Of a stretch of DNA of 64,000 nt, positions 40,656-53,053 are shown piece by piece; positions within the stretch are counted from its first letter, which is position 1; each line of letters starts with the position of its first letter. Both the position numbers and the translations under genes were made by a program. Origin of the DNA: Psychrobacter immobilis (lineage in GTDB: Bacteria; Pseudomonadota; Gammaproteobacteria; Pseudomonadales; Moraxellaceae); NCBI GenBank assembly GCA_904846145.1, contig CAJGZL010000001.1, positions 1,302,001 to 1,366,000 of the forward strand. Direction: 5' to 3'. The notes beneath the pieces are model-generated. The model saw only the letters and a program-made list of their open reading frames with translations. It was not told where the DNA came from and made no database searches.

Positions 40656-41222
40656 TTAAGCCTTAAGAAAATCAATCTTGTTAAATATTAATTTATCATA
40701 ATATTTTGCTATATTATTTAGCATAAATTTGTCTGAAATTTCTACAATACCTATGTAATCATCAAATCTTTGACCAATAGATCCACCAATATAAAATATT
40801 TTAACCATCAAACCCTCACTCCAATAAATATAATACCTATCATGCATGGATTCTTTTGAGTGAATTAACTCAATGCTTTTCAGTAAGCCGTTCCTTATTA
40901 GATACGACTTTCGGTCATTAATTTTCATTTTTCTATCTATTTTTCCATCGTCACCATTTACAGAGTCAAATTTTGATATGATTTCAAGATTAATATTTCC
41001 ACTGCCACCGAATAAAGATGTAAGGTTATCCAAATCTAGTGGCAAGATATATGGATCAATAATTGATATTTTTTCAATTTCTGGCAAATTGACTGTAATG
41101 CTGTTAAAAAGAGTCACTACATATTCAAAAGGGTTGTCGCTTAAGGTTTTCGGAATACATGAATTAGATTTACTAACCAATGAACTTTTACGATCAGCTA
41201 TCATGTCTCTTAAGCTAGTCAC
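40656..41222 (-). CDS. Phospholipase D-superfamily-like domain protein, second gene of the AT-rich operon
   Basis: A 188-residue protein that resembles short PLD-like modules found in many defence and mobile-element loci. A beta strand with an acidic end reads EKISIIDPYILPLDLDNLTSLF. Later comes MHDRYYIYWSEG, where a His-x-Arg takes the place of the His-x-Lys of the HKD motif, followed by IFYIGGSIGQRFDDYIGIVEISD, a Gly-Ser turn placed as in PLD domains. The Lys and the following Asp of a full HKD motif are missing, so activity is uncertain. I use GTG 41222, which overlaps the upstream stop (tagtg); ATG 41204 is an alternative. The family assignment is inference. Confidence 0.6.
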   Translation of the reverse strand: MTSLRDMIADRKSSLVSKSNSCIPKTLSDNPFEYVVTLFNSITVNLPEIEKISIIDPYILPLDLDNLTSLFGGSGNINLEIISKFDSVNGDDGKIDRKMKINDRKSYLIRNGLLKSIELIHSKESMHDRYYIYWSEGLMVKIFYIGGSIGQRFDDYIGIVEISDKFMLNNIAKYYDKLIFNKIDFLKA

Positions 41223-42067
41223 TATTCTTTACCTACAGTCATATTTAATTCACTATATTTTGAGATAATAGAACCGTTTTCTAGTGCTACTGTATCTCCT
41301 AAGACTTTACTTCTAATTTTTACGCTTCTAATAAAGCCGTGCTTACTGTTATAGACCACTATTCCTTGATCTATTATTTTGATTTCAAGTTCATAAGGGC
41401 TTGCGTGAAAATCAACAGTCAATTTACCATCTAATATTTTACCTTCCACAGTTTGCGATTCTGTTTCTTCAAAATATCCTGTAATAATATAATCTGCTTG
41501 AGTATAAGTATTAAACTCATCATAGAAAGTCACGTTTAACTTAGTTGGCTCTCTATCCTCACCTGAAGCAGGCTTATCAATGAATTTAGGTTTTACAACA
41601 ATTCGAGCAGGATTATAGAAAGTAAACGAGTTGATCAATTCTGGTCGACTTGAAAAATCAAGATCAAATCTTTTTTTAATATCTTTTAAAAGATTCTTGT
41701 GCTCAATAATCCAATTTTGATACTCATCACCTATTATTTGATGGCCAGTAAACATTGATATTTTGCTACATCGATCTATTAGTGGATTGTAAATCGTCTC
41801 ATCTGAACGTAGTGTAAGGGAATCATTGTATTCCTTTTCATAGTTAAACGAAATTCCTTCAATAATTTCTATTTTTTTCCTCTGTTGATGTATGAAATTA
41901 ATTTTTTGGCTTGCAGCAATGAATCTAGCTTTAAACCTTTGTTTTAAACCGATTGTTAAATCAGTCTCTTCAGTTAAGTCAAATTCCCCACATTTCCAAA
42001 CAATACACTCTCCATAGATAATATTATTATTCCGATCATAAATGAAAAAGTATTTATAACTGTTCAT
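41222..42067 (-). CDS. Hypothetical protein, first gene of the AT-rich operon
   Basis: I do not recognise a family. The 281-residue product has no signal or membrane segment. The N-terminal half opens with strands (KYFFIYDRNNNIIYGECIVWKCGEF) and a helix with FKARFIAASQKINFIHQQRKKIEI. The C-terminal half is beta-rich (KLNVTFYDEFNTYTQADYIITGYFEE, KLTVDFHASPYELEIKIID). A GAAGAG-like site precedes the ATG. Its stop codon overlaps the start of the next gene by one base. The gene is AT-rich, with base use unlike parE or thrS. Possibly it is the recognition part of a coupled module; that is speculation. Confidence 0.78.
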   Translation of the reverse strand: MNSYKYFFIYDRNNNIIYGECIVWKCGEFDLTEETDLTIGLKQRFKARFIAASQKINFIHQQRKKIEIIEGISFNYEKEYNDSLTLRSDETIYNPLIDRCSKISMFTGHQIIGDEYQNWIIEHKNLLKDIKKRFDLDFSSRPELINSFTFYNPARIVVKPKFIDKPASGEDREPTKLNVTFYDEFNTYTQADYIITGYFEETESQTVEGKILDGKLTVDFHASPYELEIKIIDQGIVVYNSKHGFIRSVKIRSKVLGDTVALENGSIISKYSELNMTVGKE

Positions 42068-42250
42068 ATAAGCTCTTCTATAAGTTGGACTATAACAAAT
42101 ATTAATAACCTGTACTCAAGATATAAAGATGAAACCTCAACTTATGCTATTCTACACTTGTTGGCACTAATGTAACTTAAAAGTATCTAATATTTTAACA
42201 TTAGCAGCTTTATAAGTTTTATGAATCGATATAAAACTGCAACCAAACAA

Positions 42251-42280
42251 AACCCCCTATGGCATCAGTCAAAGGGGGTT
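42251..42280 (-). terminator. Second terminator downstream of the rRNA operon
   Basis: Stem aaccccct/agggggtt with a 14-base loop, followed on the minus strand by ttttgttt. It lies about 180 bp beyond 5S and about 185 bp above the AT-rich operon. Confidence 0.75.
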
Positions 42281-42284
42281 TAAG

Positions 42285-42307
42285 GAATAGGGAGCTGACG
42301 ATGACCT
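42285..42307 (-). repeat. Duplicate of the 5S rRNA 3' tail
   Basis: These 23 bases match the last bases of 5S and its flank (42448-42470) with one mismatch. No other 5S sequence is present here. It looks like the remnant of a second 5S gene or a duplication product. Confidence 0.75.
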
Positions 42308-42349
42308 GAGAACCGTTAAAAAATTGCATGTCAATTTTAGGTTCGCAAG

Positions 42350-42375
42350 AGCTATTCCTTTAACTAGGAATAGCT
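42350..42375. other. Perfect 10-bp stem-loop between 5S tail duplicate and rRNA terminator
   Basis: Arms agctattcct and aggaatagct enclose ttaact. There is no T-run on either side, so it is not an ordinary terminator. It may be a structural part of the rRNA trailer. Confidence 0.5.
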
Positions 42376-42416
42376 GCGTAGGTCACAGGGTGATGACTAA
42401 ATCAAAGGTAAAAAAA

Positions 42417-42442
42417 AGAGCCACCCCGTTAAGGATGACTCT
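42417..42442 (-). terminator. rRNA operon terminator
   Basis: A 10-bp stem with G-U pairs on the minus strand (agagtcatcc with ggggtggctct region), followed by eight T, starting 14 bases past the end of 5S. Confidence 0.9.
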
Positions 42443-42456
42443 TTTTAGAATAGAGA

Positions 42457-42570
42457 GCTGACGATGACCTACTCTCACATGGCCGGAGCCACACTACCAT
42501 TGGCGCTAAGACGTTTCACTTCTGAGTTCGAGAAGGGATCAGGTGGTTCCGTCTTGCTATTGTCGTCAGC
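42457..42570 (-). rRNA. rrf: 5S ribosomal RNA
   Basis: Read on the minus strand it begins gctgacgacaatagcaagac and contains the conserved gaaccacctgatccc and cgaactcagaagtgaaac. It ends tgagagtaggtcatcgtcagc. The ends pair with each other as the terminal helix. About 114 nt. Ends are set by this helix and may be off by a few bases. Confidence 0.95.
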
Positions 42571-42691
42571 AAAGGGGGTTAGATATGAGTCTGTGTTTTA
42601 CTTATTTGACTAAGTATCACTATCCTAACTGAATCAAGGATAAGGTGATATCGATATAATGCTTTATATACAAAACCACTTGGGTGTTGTA

Positions 42692-45551
<2,860 letters not shown>

Positions 45552-45875
45552 TACAACCCCAAAGGGTCTTTGTCAGCAATTATAACGATATCACCTAATT
45601 TATACGCTTGATTCAGTTCTCTTTACTTTTTTAATAACCCACCCCTGGGATAACAACTGATGTCGTTAAGAGGTGAGTTATTAAGGTTAGAAAAAAACGC
45701 GTGAACACGCTCTTTCTAACCCAGACTCATATCTATGTTTTTAAATAGTTCCTACGCTCTCGTCGAGTCGTAAGCTCTGTATAAAACAGAAAGAAATAAT
45801 CAATCTTACCCTCAGGTAAAGTGAATCATTTGTTTCTATTTATACTCATTGTCTATATCAGCATTTATTAATGTA

Positions 45876-45951
45876 TGGTGGAGCCAAACGGAGTCGAACC
45901 GTTGACCTCCTGCGTGCAAGGCAGGCGCTCTACCAACTGAGCTATGGCCCC
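45876..45951 (-). tRNA. tRNA-Ala (anticodon TGC)
   Basis: Seventy-six nucleotides including encoded CCA. On the minus strand it starts ggggccatagctcag, has anticodon loop cttgcac, T-loop ggttcgactcc, and ends ctccacca. It lies between 23S and tRNA-Ile in the rRNA spacer, as usual. Confidence 0.98.
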
Positions 45952-45960
45952 GTAATAAAA

Positions 45961-46037
45961 TGGTAGGCCTGGGCAGACTTGAACTGCCGACCCCCGCGTT
46001 ATCAACACGGTGCTCTAACCAGCTGAGCTACAGGCCT
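45961..46037 (-). tRNA. tRNA-Ile (anticodon GAT)
   Basis: Seventy-seven nucleotides including encoded CCA. On the minus strand it starts aggcctgtagctcag, has anticodon loop ttgataa, T-loop gttcaagtc, and ends gcctacca. It is located nine bases from tRNA-Ala in the 16S-23S spacer. Confidence 0.98.
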
Positions 46038-46067
46038 GTAAGAGGCATATACCTCATGCTAATATTT

Positions 46068-46090
46068 AAGCTAACTAAAGAACAACTTGT
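46068..46090 (-). other. 16S processing stem, downstream arm (with boxA-like sequence)
   Basis: On the minus strand this reads acaagttgttctttagttagctt. It is complementary to 47858-47882 upstream of 16S with one base bulged, which would form the RNase III stem. The phrase tgttctttag resembles the boxA antitermination signal. Confidence 0.8.
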
Positions 46091-46120
46091 TGTGAATTCT
46101 TGCCAAGTGGATGCGTCTAT

Positions 46121-47657
<1,537 letters not shown>

Positions 47658-47857
47658 TAATCTTGCTATGTAACCCTTTAAAGAGGTCACTAAACTTGGC
47701 TCATCTATTCTGGCAAAATCGCTAAAAATTATGTTCGTAATGAATTAACTTTGAGTTTTTCTGCTGTCTTAGATGATAAATTTTTATAGTTAGAATCAAC
47801 TCCGAAAAGAAGTCTCAACCAACTTTATTTATGCACCCTATCTCAGCAAAAATCCAC

Positions 47858-47882
47858 ACAAGTTGTTCTTTAGTTAAGCTTT
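47858..47882 (-). other. 16S processing stem, upstream arm (rRNA leader)
   Basis: This is the partner of 46068-46090: about 23 of 24 bases are complementary across the 16S gene. Pairing of leader and spacer would make the RNase III substrate that frees pre-16S. Confidence 0.8.
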
Positions 47883-48115
47883 TAAATAGTAACCACTTCT
47901 GTCGTCCAGTAAGTAGTTTGTATCAGTATTCTTATCTAGCTATTCGGCTCTAAACCATGTGGCTTATGCTGTTTAGCGAGCTGACTATCATAACACAATC
48001 GATAAGTCTGTCAAGCTTTTATTTTATTTCTTTATAATTTGTTTCATCCGATTTGCTGTCATTATCACTAATATCTCTTAGTGTTTAACTTCTAGCTCGT
48101 CTTGATGAGGTGCGT

Positions 48116-48143
48116 ATTATAGACGCTTTAATTATGTTGTCAA
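48116..48143 (-). promoter_or_regulatory. rRNA operon promoter, proximal
   Basis: On the minus strand, a perfect -35 TTGACA (48143-48138) and a perfect -10 TATAAT (48121-48116) are separated by 16 bp. It lies about 460 bp upstream of 16S. Confidence 0.9.
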
Positions 48144-48295
48144 GAGTTTATTTTATTTAGTTTGAATGTTTTTATCATGCTACCTAGGTAGTTGGTTTTA
48201 ACATTCAATCTATCAGCTGATTGGTTAATAGCTTCGCTATTAATAGTAAGTGGTAAACCACTTTCCCAATCCGCCTTCCCTCTCGACTGGGTGGC

Positions 48296-48323
48296 ATTAT
48301 ACGTAGTTCTGGATAAGCGTCAA
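48296..48323 (-). promoter_or_regulatory. rRNA operon promoter, distal
   Basis: On the minus strand, TTGACG (48323-48318) and TATAAT (48301-48296) are separated by 16 bp. It lies 180 bp upstream of the proximal promoter, the usual tandem arrangement of rRNA promoters. Confidence 0.85.
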
Positions 48324-48898
<575 letters not shown>

Positions 48899-50833
48899 AT
48901 GGTAGCGATCACTTTACCCGATGGTAGCGTAAAACAGTTTGACGGTCACACTACAGTGATGCAAGTGGCCGAAAGTATTGGGCCAGGACTCGCGAAGGCT
49001 ACGATAGCTGGCCGCGTTGACGGACATCTAGTAGATGCCAGCGATCCTATAGTAGCCGATGCCAAAGTCGAAATCGTTACCGCAAAAGATGATGATGGTG
49101 TCGACATTATCCGTCACTCTTGCGCTCACTTATTAGGTCATGCGGTCAAGCAGCTATATCCTGAGGTAAAAATGGTTATCGGCCCCGTCATTGACGATGG
49201 TTTTTATTATGATATTTTTAGCGAGACGCCCTTCACGCCTGAGCATATGGAAGCAATCGAAAAGCGTATGATGGCGCTTATTAAGCAAGACTATGATGTT
49301 ATCAAGAAGATAACCCCACGCGATGAAGTCATTAAAATATTTGAAGAGCGCGGTGAGGATTATAAGCTTAAGCTGATTAATGATATGCCAGGCGAAGATG
49401 CCTTTGGTCTCTATCATCATCAAGAATATGTCGATATGTGCCGTGGCCCGCACGTGCCTAACACTCGATTCTTAAAAGTATTCAAGCTCACTAAGATGTC
49501 GGGCGCTTATTGGCGCGGTGACGCGAAGAATGAACAGTTACAACGTATCTACGGCACAGCTTGGGCAGACAAAAAGCAGCTAAAAGCCTATATCCAACGT
49601 ATTGAAGAAGCAGAGAAGCGTGATCACCGTAAAATTGGTAAAGCCTTAAACTTGTTTCATATGCAAGAGCAAGCGCCAGGTATGGTGTTTTGGCATCCAA
49701 ATGGCTGGACAATTTATCAAGTACTTGAGCAATATATGCGTAAAGTACAAAATGATAATGGCTATGAAGAGATCAAAACCCCGCAAATCGTTGATCGTAG
49801 TCTGTGGGAGCGCTCAGGTCACTGGGGCAACTATGCGACCAATATGTTCACCACCTCTAGTGAAAGCCGTGATTATGCGGTAAAGCCGATGAACTGCCCT
49901 TGTCACGTGCAAGTATTCAATCAAGGTCTAAAATCTTACCGCGACTTGCCGCTACGTATGGCGGAGTTTGGCTCTTGTCATCGCAATGAACCATCAGGCT
50001 CACTACATGGTTTGATGCGGGTACGTGGTTTTACTCAAGATGACGCGCATATCTTCTGTACGCAAGCGCAGATTCAGGCGGAGGTGGCAGACTTTATTAA
50101 GCTGACTTTAGCTGTTTATGAAGACTTTGGCTTTAAAGACATCATTATGAAACTCTCTACTCGCCCTGAAAAGCGCGTAGGTAGTGATGAATCTTGGGAC
50201 TTCGCAGAAAAAGCGCTAGCTGATGCGCTCGATAGCTCAGGTCTCAATTGGGATTATTTGCCAGGCGAAGGCGCTTTTTATGGTCCTAAGATTGAATTTA
50301 GTCTCAAAGACTCTTTAGGACGTGTTTGGCAGTGCGGTACTATTCAGGTCGATCCTAATATGACTGAACGTCTTGACGCTGAATTCGTTAATGAGCAAAA
50401 CGAACGTGAAGTGCCTATTATGCTACACCGTGCTATCTTAGGTTCATTCGAGCGTTTCATTGGTATACTCATCGAAAACTATGCTGGTTGGATGCCTGTT
50501 TGGCTTGCGCCGCAACAAGTAGTTGTCATGAATATTACTGATAAACAGGCCGAAGCTTGCGAAAACGTGGTAAAAGAGCTGAAAAATGCAGGTCTGCGTG
50601 CTAATAGTGACTTGCGTAACGAAAAAATTGGATTTAAGATACGAGAGAAAACATTAGAACGTATTCCCTATATGTTAGTATTAGGGGATAAAGAAGTAGA
50701 ATCAGGCAAGGTCAACGTCCGAACTCGCGAAGGTGAGAATTTAGGCGTGATGAGTGTCTCAGAGTTTATTACCTTAGTAAATGTAGCTGTCAGCGAAAAA
50801 GGCCGACAGACCCCAAAAATAGATCAGGAGTAA
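48899..50833 (+). CDS. thrS: Threonyl-tRNA synthetase
   Basis: Charges tRNA-Thr in the cytoplasm. The 644-residue protein has all usual domains. These are the N-terminal TGS domain ([16 protein letters not shown]), the editing domain with its HxxxH ([17 protein letters not shown]) and the class II catalytic core. In the core are motif 2 ([32 protein letters not shown]), zinc ligands Cys in MNCPCHVQ, and motif 3 ([17 protein letters not shown]). The anticodon-binding domain closes the protein. The stop codon overlaps the infC ribosome-site region, so the two are cotranscribed. Confidence 0.98.
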   Translation: MVAITLPDGSVKQFDGHTTVMQVAESIGPGLAKATIAGRVDGHLVDASDPIVADAKVEIVTAKDDDGVDIIRHSCAHLLGHAVKQLYPEVKMVIGPVIDDGFYYDIFSETPFTPEHMEAIEKRMMALIKQDYDVIKKITPRDEVIKIFEERGEDYKLKLINDMPGEDAFGLYHHQEYVDMCRGPHVPNTRFLKVFKLTKMSGAYWRGDAKNEQLQRIYGTAWADKKQLKAYIQRIEEAEKRDHRKIGKALNLFHMQEQAPGMVFWHPNGWTIYQVLEQYMRKVQNDNGYEEIKTPQIVDRSLWERSGHWGNYATNMFTTSSESRDYAVKPMNCPCHVQVFNQGLKSYRDLPLRMAEFGSCHRNEPSGSLHGLMRVRGFTQDDAHIFCTQAQIQAEVADFIKLTLAVYEDFGFKDIIMKLSTRPEKRVGSDESWDFAEKALADALDSSGLNWDYLPGEGAFYGPKIEFSLKDSLGRVWQCGTIQVDPNMTERLDAEFVNEQNEREVPIMLHRAILGSFERFIGILIENYAGWMPVWLAPQQVVVMNITDKQAEACENVVKELKNAGLRANSDLRNEKIGFKIREKTLERIPYMLVLGDKEVESGKVNVRTREGENLGVMSVSEFITLVNVAVSEKGRQTPKIDQE

Positions 50834-50838
50834 TACCT

Positions 50839-51360
50839 ATTAAACAGTCGAATCGTTTAAACATTAATGAAGATATCAGCGTCAAAGAAGTCCGTTTAGT
50901 AAAAGAAGACGGCGAGCAAATGGGCGTAGTCGATATCGAAACCGCGATGAAAGCGGCACGCGAAGACAATTTAGATTTGGTCGAGCTGGTGCCCGATGCC
51001 AAGCCGCCCGTGTGCAAGATCATGGATTATAAACATTATCTGTATGATCAAAAGCAAAAGGCGAAAGAGGCTAAAAAGAACCAAAAGCAAACTCAGCTCA
51101 AAGAGATGAAATTGCGTCCTAGTACTGAAGAGGCCGATTATCAGGTAAAACTGAAAAAAATCGTTAGCTTCTTGGAAGATCAGGATAAGGTTAAAATTAG
51201 TATTCGCTTTCGTGGTCGTGAGATGGCGCATCAAGAGATCGGTCGTAAGCAGCTTGATCGTATTATCGAAGACACCGCTGAAATCTCAAATGTTGAGCAA
51301 TACCCTAAGATGGAAGGTCGTCAGATGGGTATGCTATTAGGGCCTACTAAGAAAAGATAA
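50839..51360 (+). CDS. infC: Translation initiation factor IF-3 (AUU start)
   Basis: IF-3 binds the 30S subunit and checks start codons. I place the start at ATT 50839: AGGAG (50826-50830) lies eight bases upstream, and the reading [21 protein letters not shown] matches the start of IF-3 proteins. An ATG start at 50920 would remove the conserved N-terminal 27 residues. The product is 173 residues (E. coli 180). The linker and C domain are visible ([46 protein letters not shown]). A rare AUU start lets IF-3 repress its own synthesis, as known in E. coli. It is five bases after the thrS stop. Confidence 0.96.
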   Translation: MKQSNRLNINEDISVKEVRLVKEDGEQMGVVDIETAMKAAREDNLDLVELVPDAKPPVCKIMDYKHYLYDQKQKAKEAKKNQKQTQLKEMKLRPSTEEADYQVKLKKIVSFLEDQDKVKISIRFRGREMAHQEIGRKQLDRIIEDTAEISNVEQYPKMEGRQMGMLLGPTKKR

Positions 51361-51404
51361 ATGCTTGCCCTAATCTTAGGGTTAGTATTTAGTATTATTT
51401 TTTG

Positions 51405-51439
51405 ACCATCAATATGCGTACGTGTATTGATGGTTTTTT
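51405..51439 (+). terminator. Terminator of thrS-infC
   Basis: A 10-bp perfect stem, accatcaata/tattgatggt, with loop tgcgtacgtg and seven T's following, 45 bp after the infC stop. Confidence 0.88.
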
Positions 51440-51625
51440 ACTATTGCGCCGAGCAAAACATGTTGCAGCACGTATAAACGAGTTTACAAAATCAGCCTTC
51501 TAACCTTGATAATTACAAGGTAATCTAAAGCAGAATATATCATCTAATTGTAAACAAACCCCAATATAATAATAAAGCTTATAGTAGACCTTTTAAAATT
51601 AATCCCCTCTATTAAAGGAATATCC

Positions 51626-52870
51626 ATGCAAGAATTGACCCCACCTGAAAATGCAGCCGCGCCTAGTATTTCGTTAACCCCGCCTGCTGCTGTTAAAGAA
51701 GTACAAAAGAGCGAAGCGGATCAGATGGTCAAGCTGGATGAAAGCCAAATCCCAGAGCTCGATGCTAAAGTCGATGCCTTTGTCGATCATGTTCTAAATA
51801 ATTCAGTACATAGTCCTGAATTTCAGCAAAATGTTCAATCTATCCACAACTTAGGCTCAAAAGAGATTCGAGAGTCCGCGCAAGTCTCTAACCGTATGCT
51901 TGAGCTACCCGCTAAAAGCCTGAACGACAGCTTGTTTGATAACTCCCCTATTGCTAAGTCATTGACAGATTTGCGCGGTATTGTAGAGGATTTAGATCCT
52001 AGCAAAAAGCAGTTAACTAGCTCGCGTAAGCTATTCGGCATCATTCCTTTTGGTAATAAAGTACAAGATTACTTTCGTCAATATGAATCCGCACAGTCGC
52101 ATATCAATGCGGTGGTGACCAGTCTATATAATGGTAAGGATGAGCTGCTCAAAGACAATGCCATGATCGAGCAAGAAAAAGTCAATATGTGGGAGCTCAT
52201 GCAGTCGATTCGCCAGTACGTCTATGTCGGAAAGAAAATCGATGAGCAACTCGAGCAAAAGGTCTATGCTATTGAAGCGAGCGACCCTGAAAAGGCTCGT
52301 ATTATAAAAGAAGAGATGCTGTTCTATGTGCGTCAAAAAAATACCGACTTTTTGACTCAGTTGGCCGTCAACGTTCAAGGCTATTTAGCCTTAGATACTA
52401 TTCGCCGTAATAATATGGAGCTGATAAAGGGGGTCGATCGCGCCACAACAACGACCGTTTCAGCGCTACGTACGGCGGTTATTGTTGCGCAAGCGATGAC
52501 CAATCAAAAGCTAGTATTAGATCAGATTACTGCTTTGAACAAAACCACTAGCAGCTTAATTGAATCAACCTCAGCGATGCTCAAACGTCAGTCTGGCGAG
52601 ATTCATGAGCAGGCGACCAGTAGTACTATTGAGCTCGATAAACTGCAAAACGCTTTTAATAATGTCTATGACACAATGGATATGATCAGTAATTATAAGA
52701 TTGAGGCGCTTGAGAACATGAAGCAGACGGTCAATACTTTGACAACTGAAGTCGACAAAGCTCAAAAGTATTTGGATAAATCGAATCAAACAACAGTGCT
52801 TGAGGTTACAAAAGAGCTGGATAGTAAAAAGATAACGAATAAATCAGACGGTCTTGATATCGATATCTAA
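51626..52870 (+). CDS. TelA-family (toxic anion resistance) protein
   Basis: A 414-residue cytoplasmic protein of the TelA family, named for tellurite resistance but also seen in envelope-stress loci. The conserved core is readable: KLFGIIPFGNKVQDYFRQYESAQSHINAVV, DNAMIEQEKVNMWELMQSIRQYVYVGKKIDEQL, and DTIRRNNMELIKGVDRATTTTVSALRTAVIVAQAM. It is almost entirely helical with long coiled-coil stretches. There is no neighbouring ter gene, so a role in anion resistance is not supported by context. AAAGGA precedes the ATG. Confidence 0.9.
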   Translation: MQELTPPENAAAPSISLTPPAAVKEVQKSEADQMVKLDESQIPELDAKVDAFVDHVLNNSVHSPEFQQNVQSIHNLGSKEIRESAQVSNRMLELPAKSLNDSLFDNSPIAKSLTDLRGIVEDLDPSKKQLTSSRKLFGIIPFGNKVQDYFRQYESAQSHINAVVTSLYNGKDELLKDNAMIEQEKVNMWELMQSIRQYVYVGKKIDEQLEQKVYAIEASDPEKARIIKEEMLFYVRQKNTDFLTQLAVNVQGYLALDTIRRNNMELIKGVDRATTTTVSALRTAVIVAQAMTNQKLVLDQITALNKTTSSLIESTSAMLKRQSGEIHEQATSSTIELDKLQNAFNNVYDTMDMISNYKIEALENMKQTVNTLTTEVDKAQKYLDKSNQTTVLEVTKELDSKKITNKSDGLDIDI

Positions 52871-52970
52871 AGACCGCATTTACTTAGTAATAATAGGCTA
52901 TCGATGACATGTGGACAATTGACATAAGCTATTAAGCGAATGTTCGTGTTAAGATAGCCATACTAACATT

Positions 52971-53015
52971 TTTAGAGCTAGCAAGTTTAGAGCTAACAAT
53001 TTCAGAGCTAATAAG
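52971..53015 (+). repeat. Three 15-bp tandem repeats upstream of rnr
   Basis: Units tttagagctagcaag, tttagagctaacaat and ttcagagctaataag follow each other directly, ending 38 bp before the rnr start. Two more degraded units may follow. They lie in the 5' region of the gene. Confidence 0.75.
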
Positions 53016-53053
53016 CTTAAAACCAATAATCCTAAAAACAGATACGGTACTTT

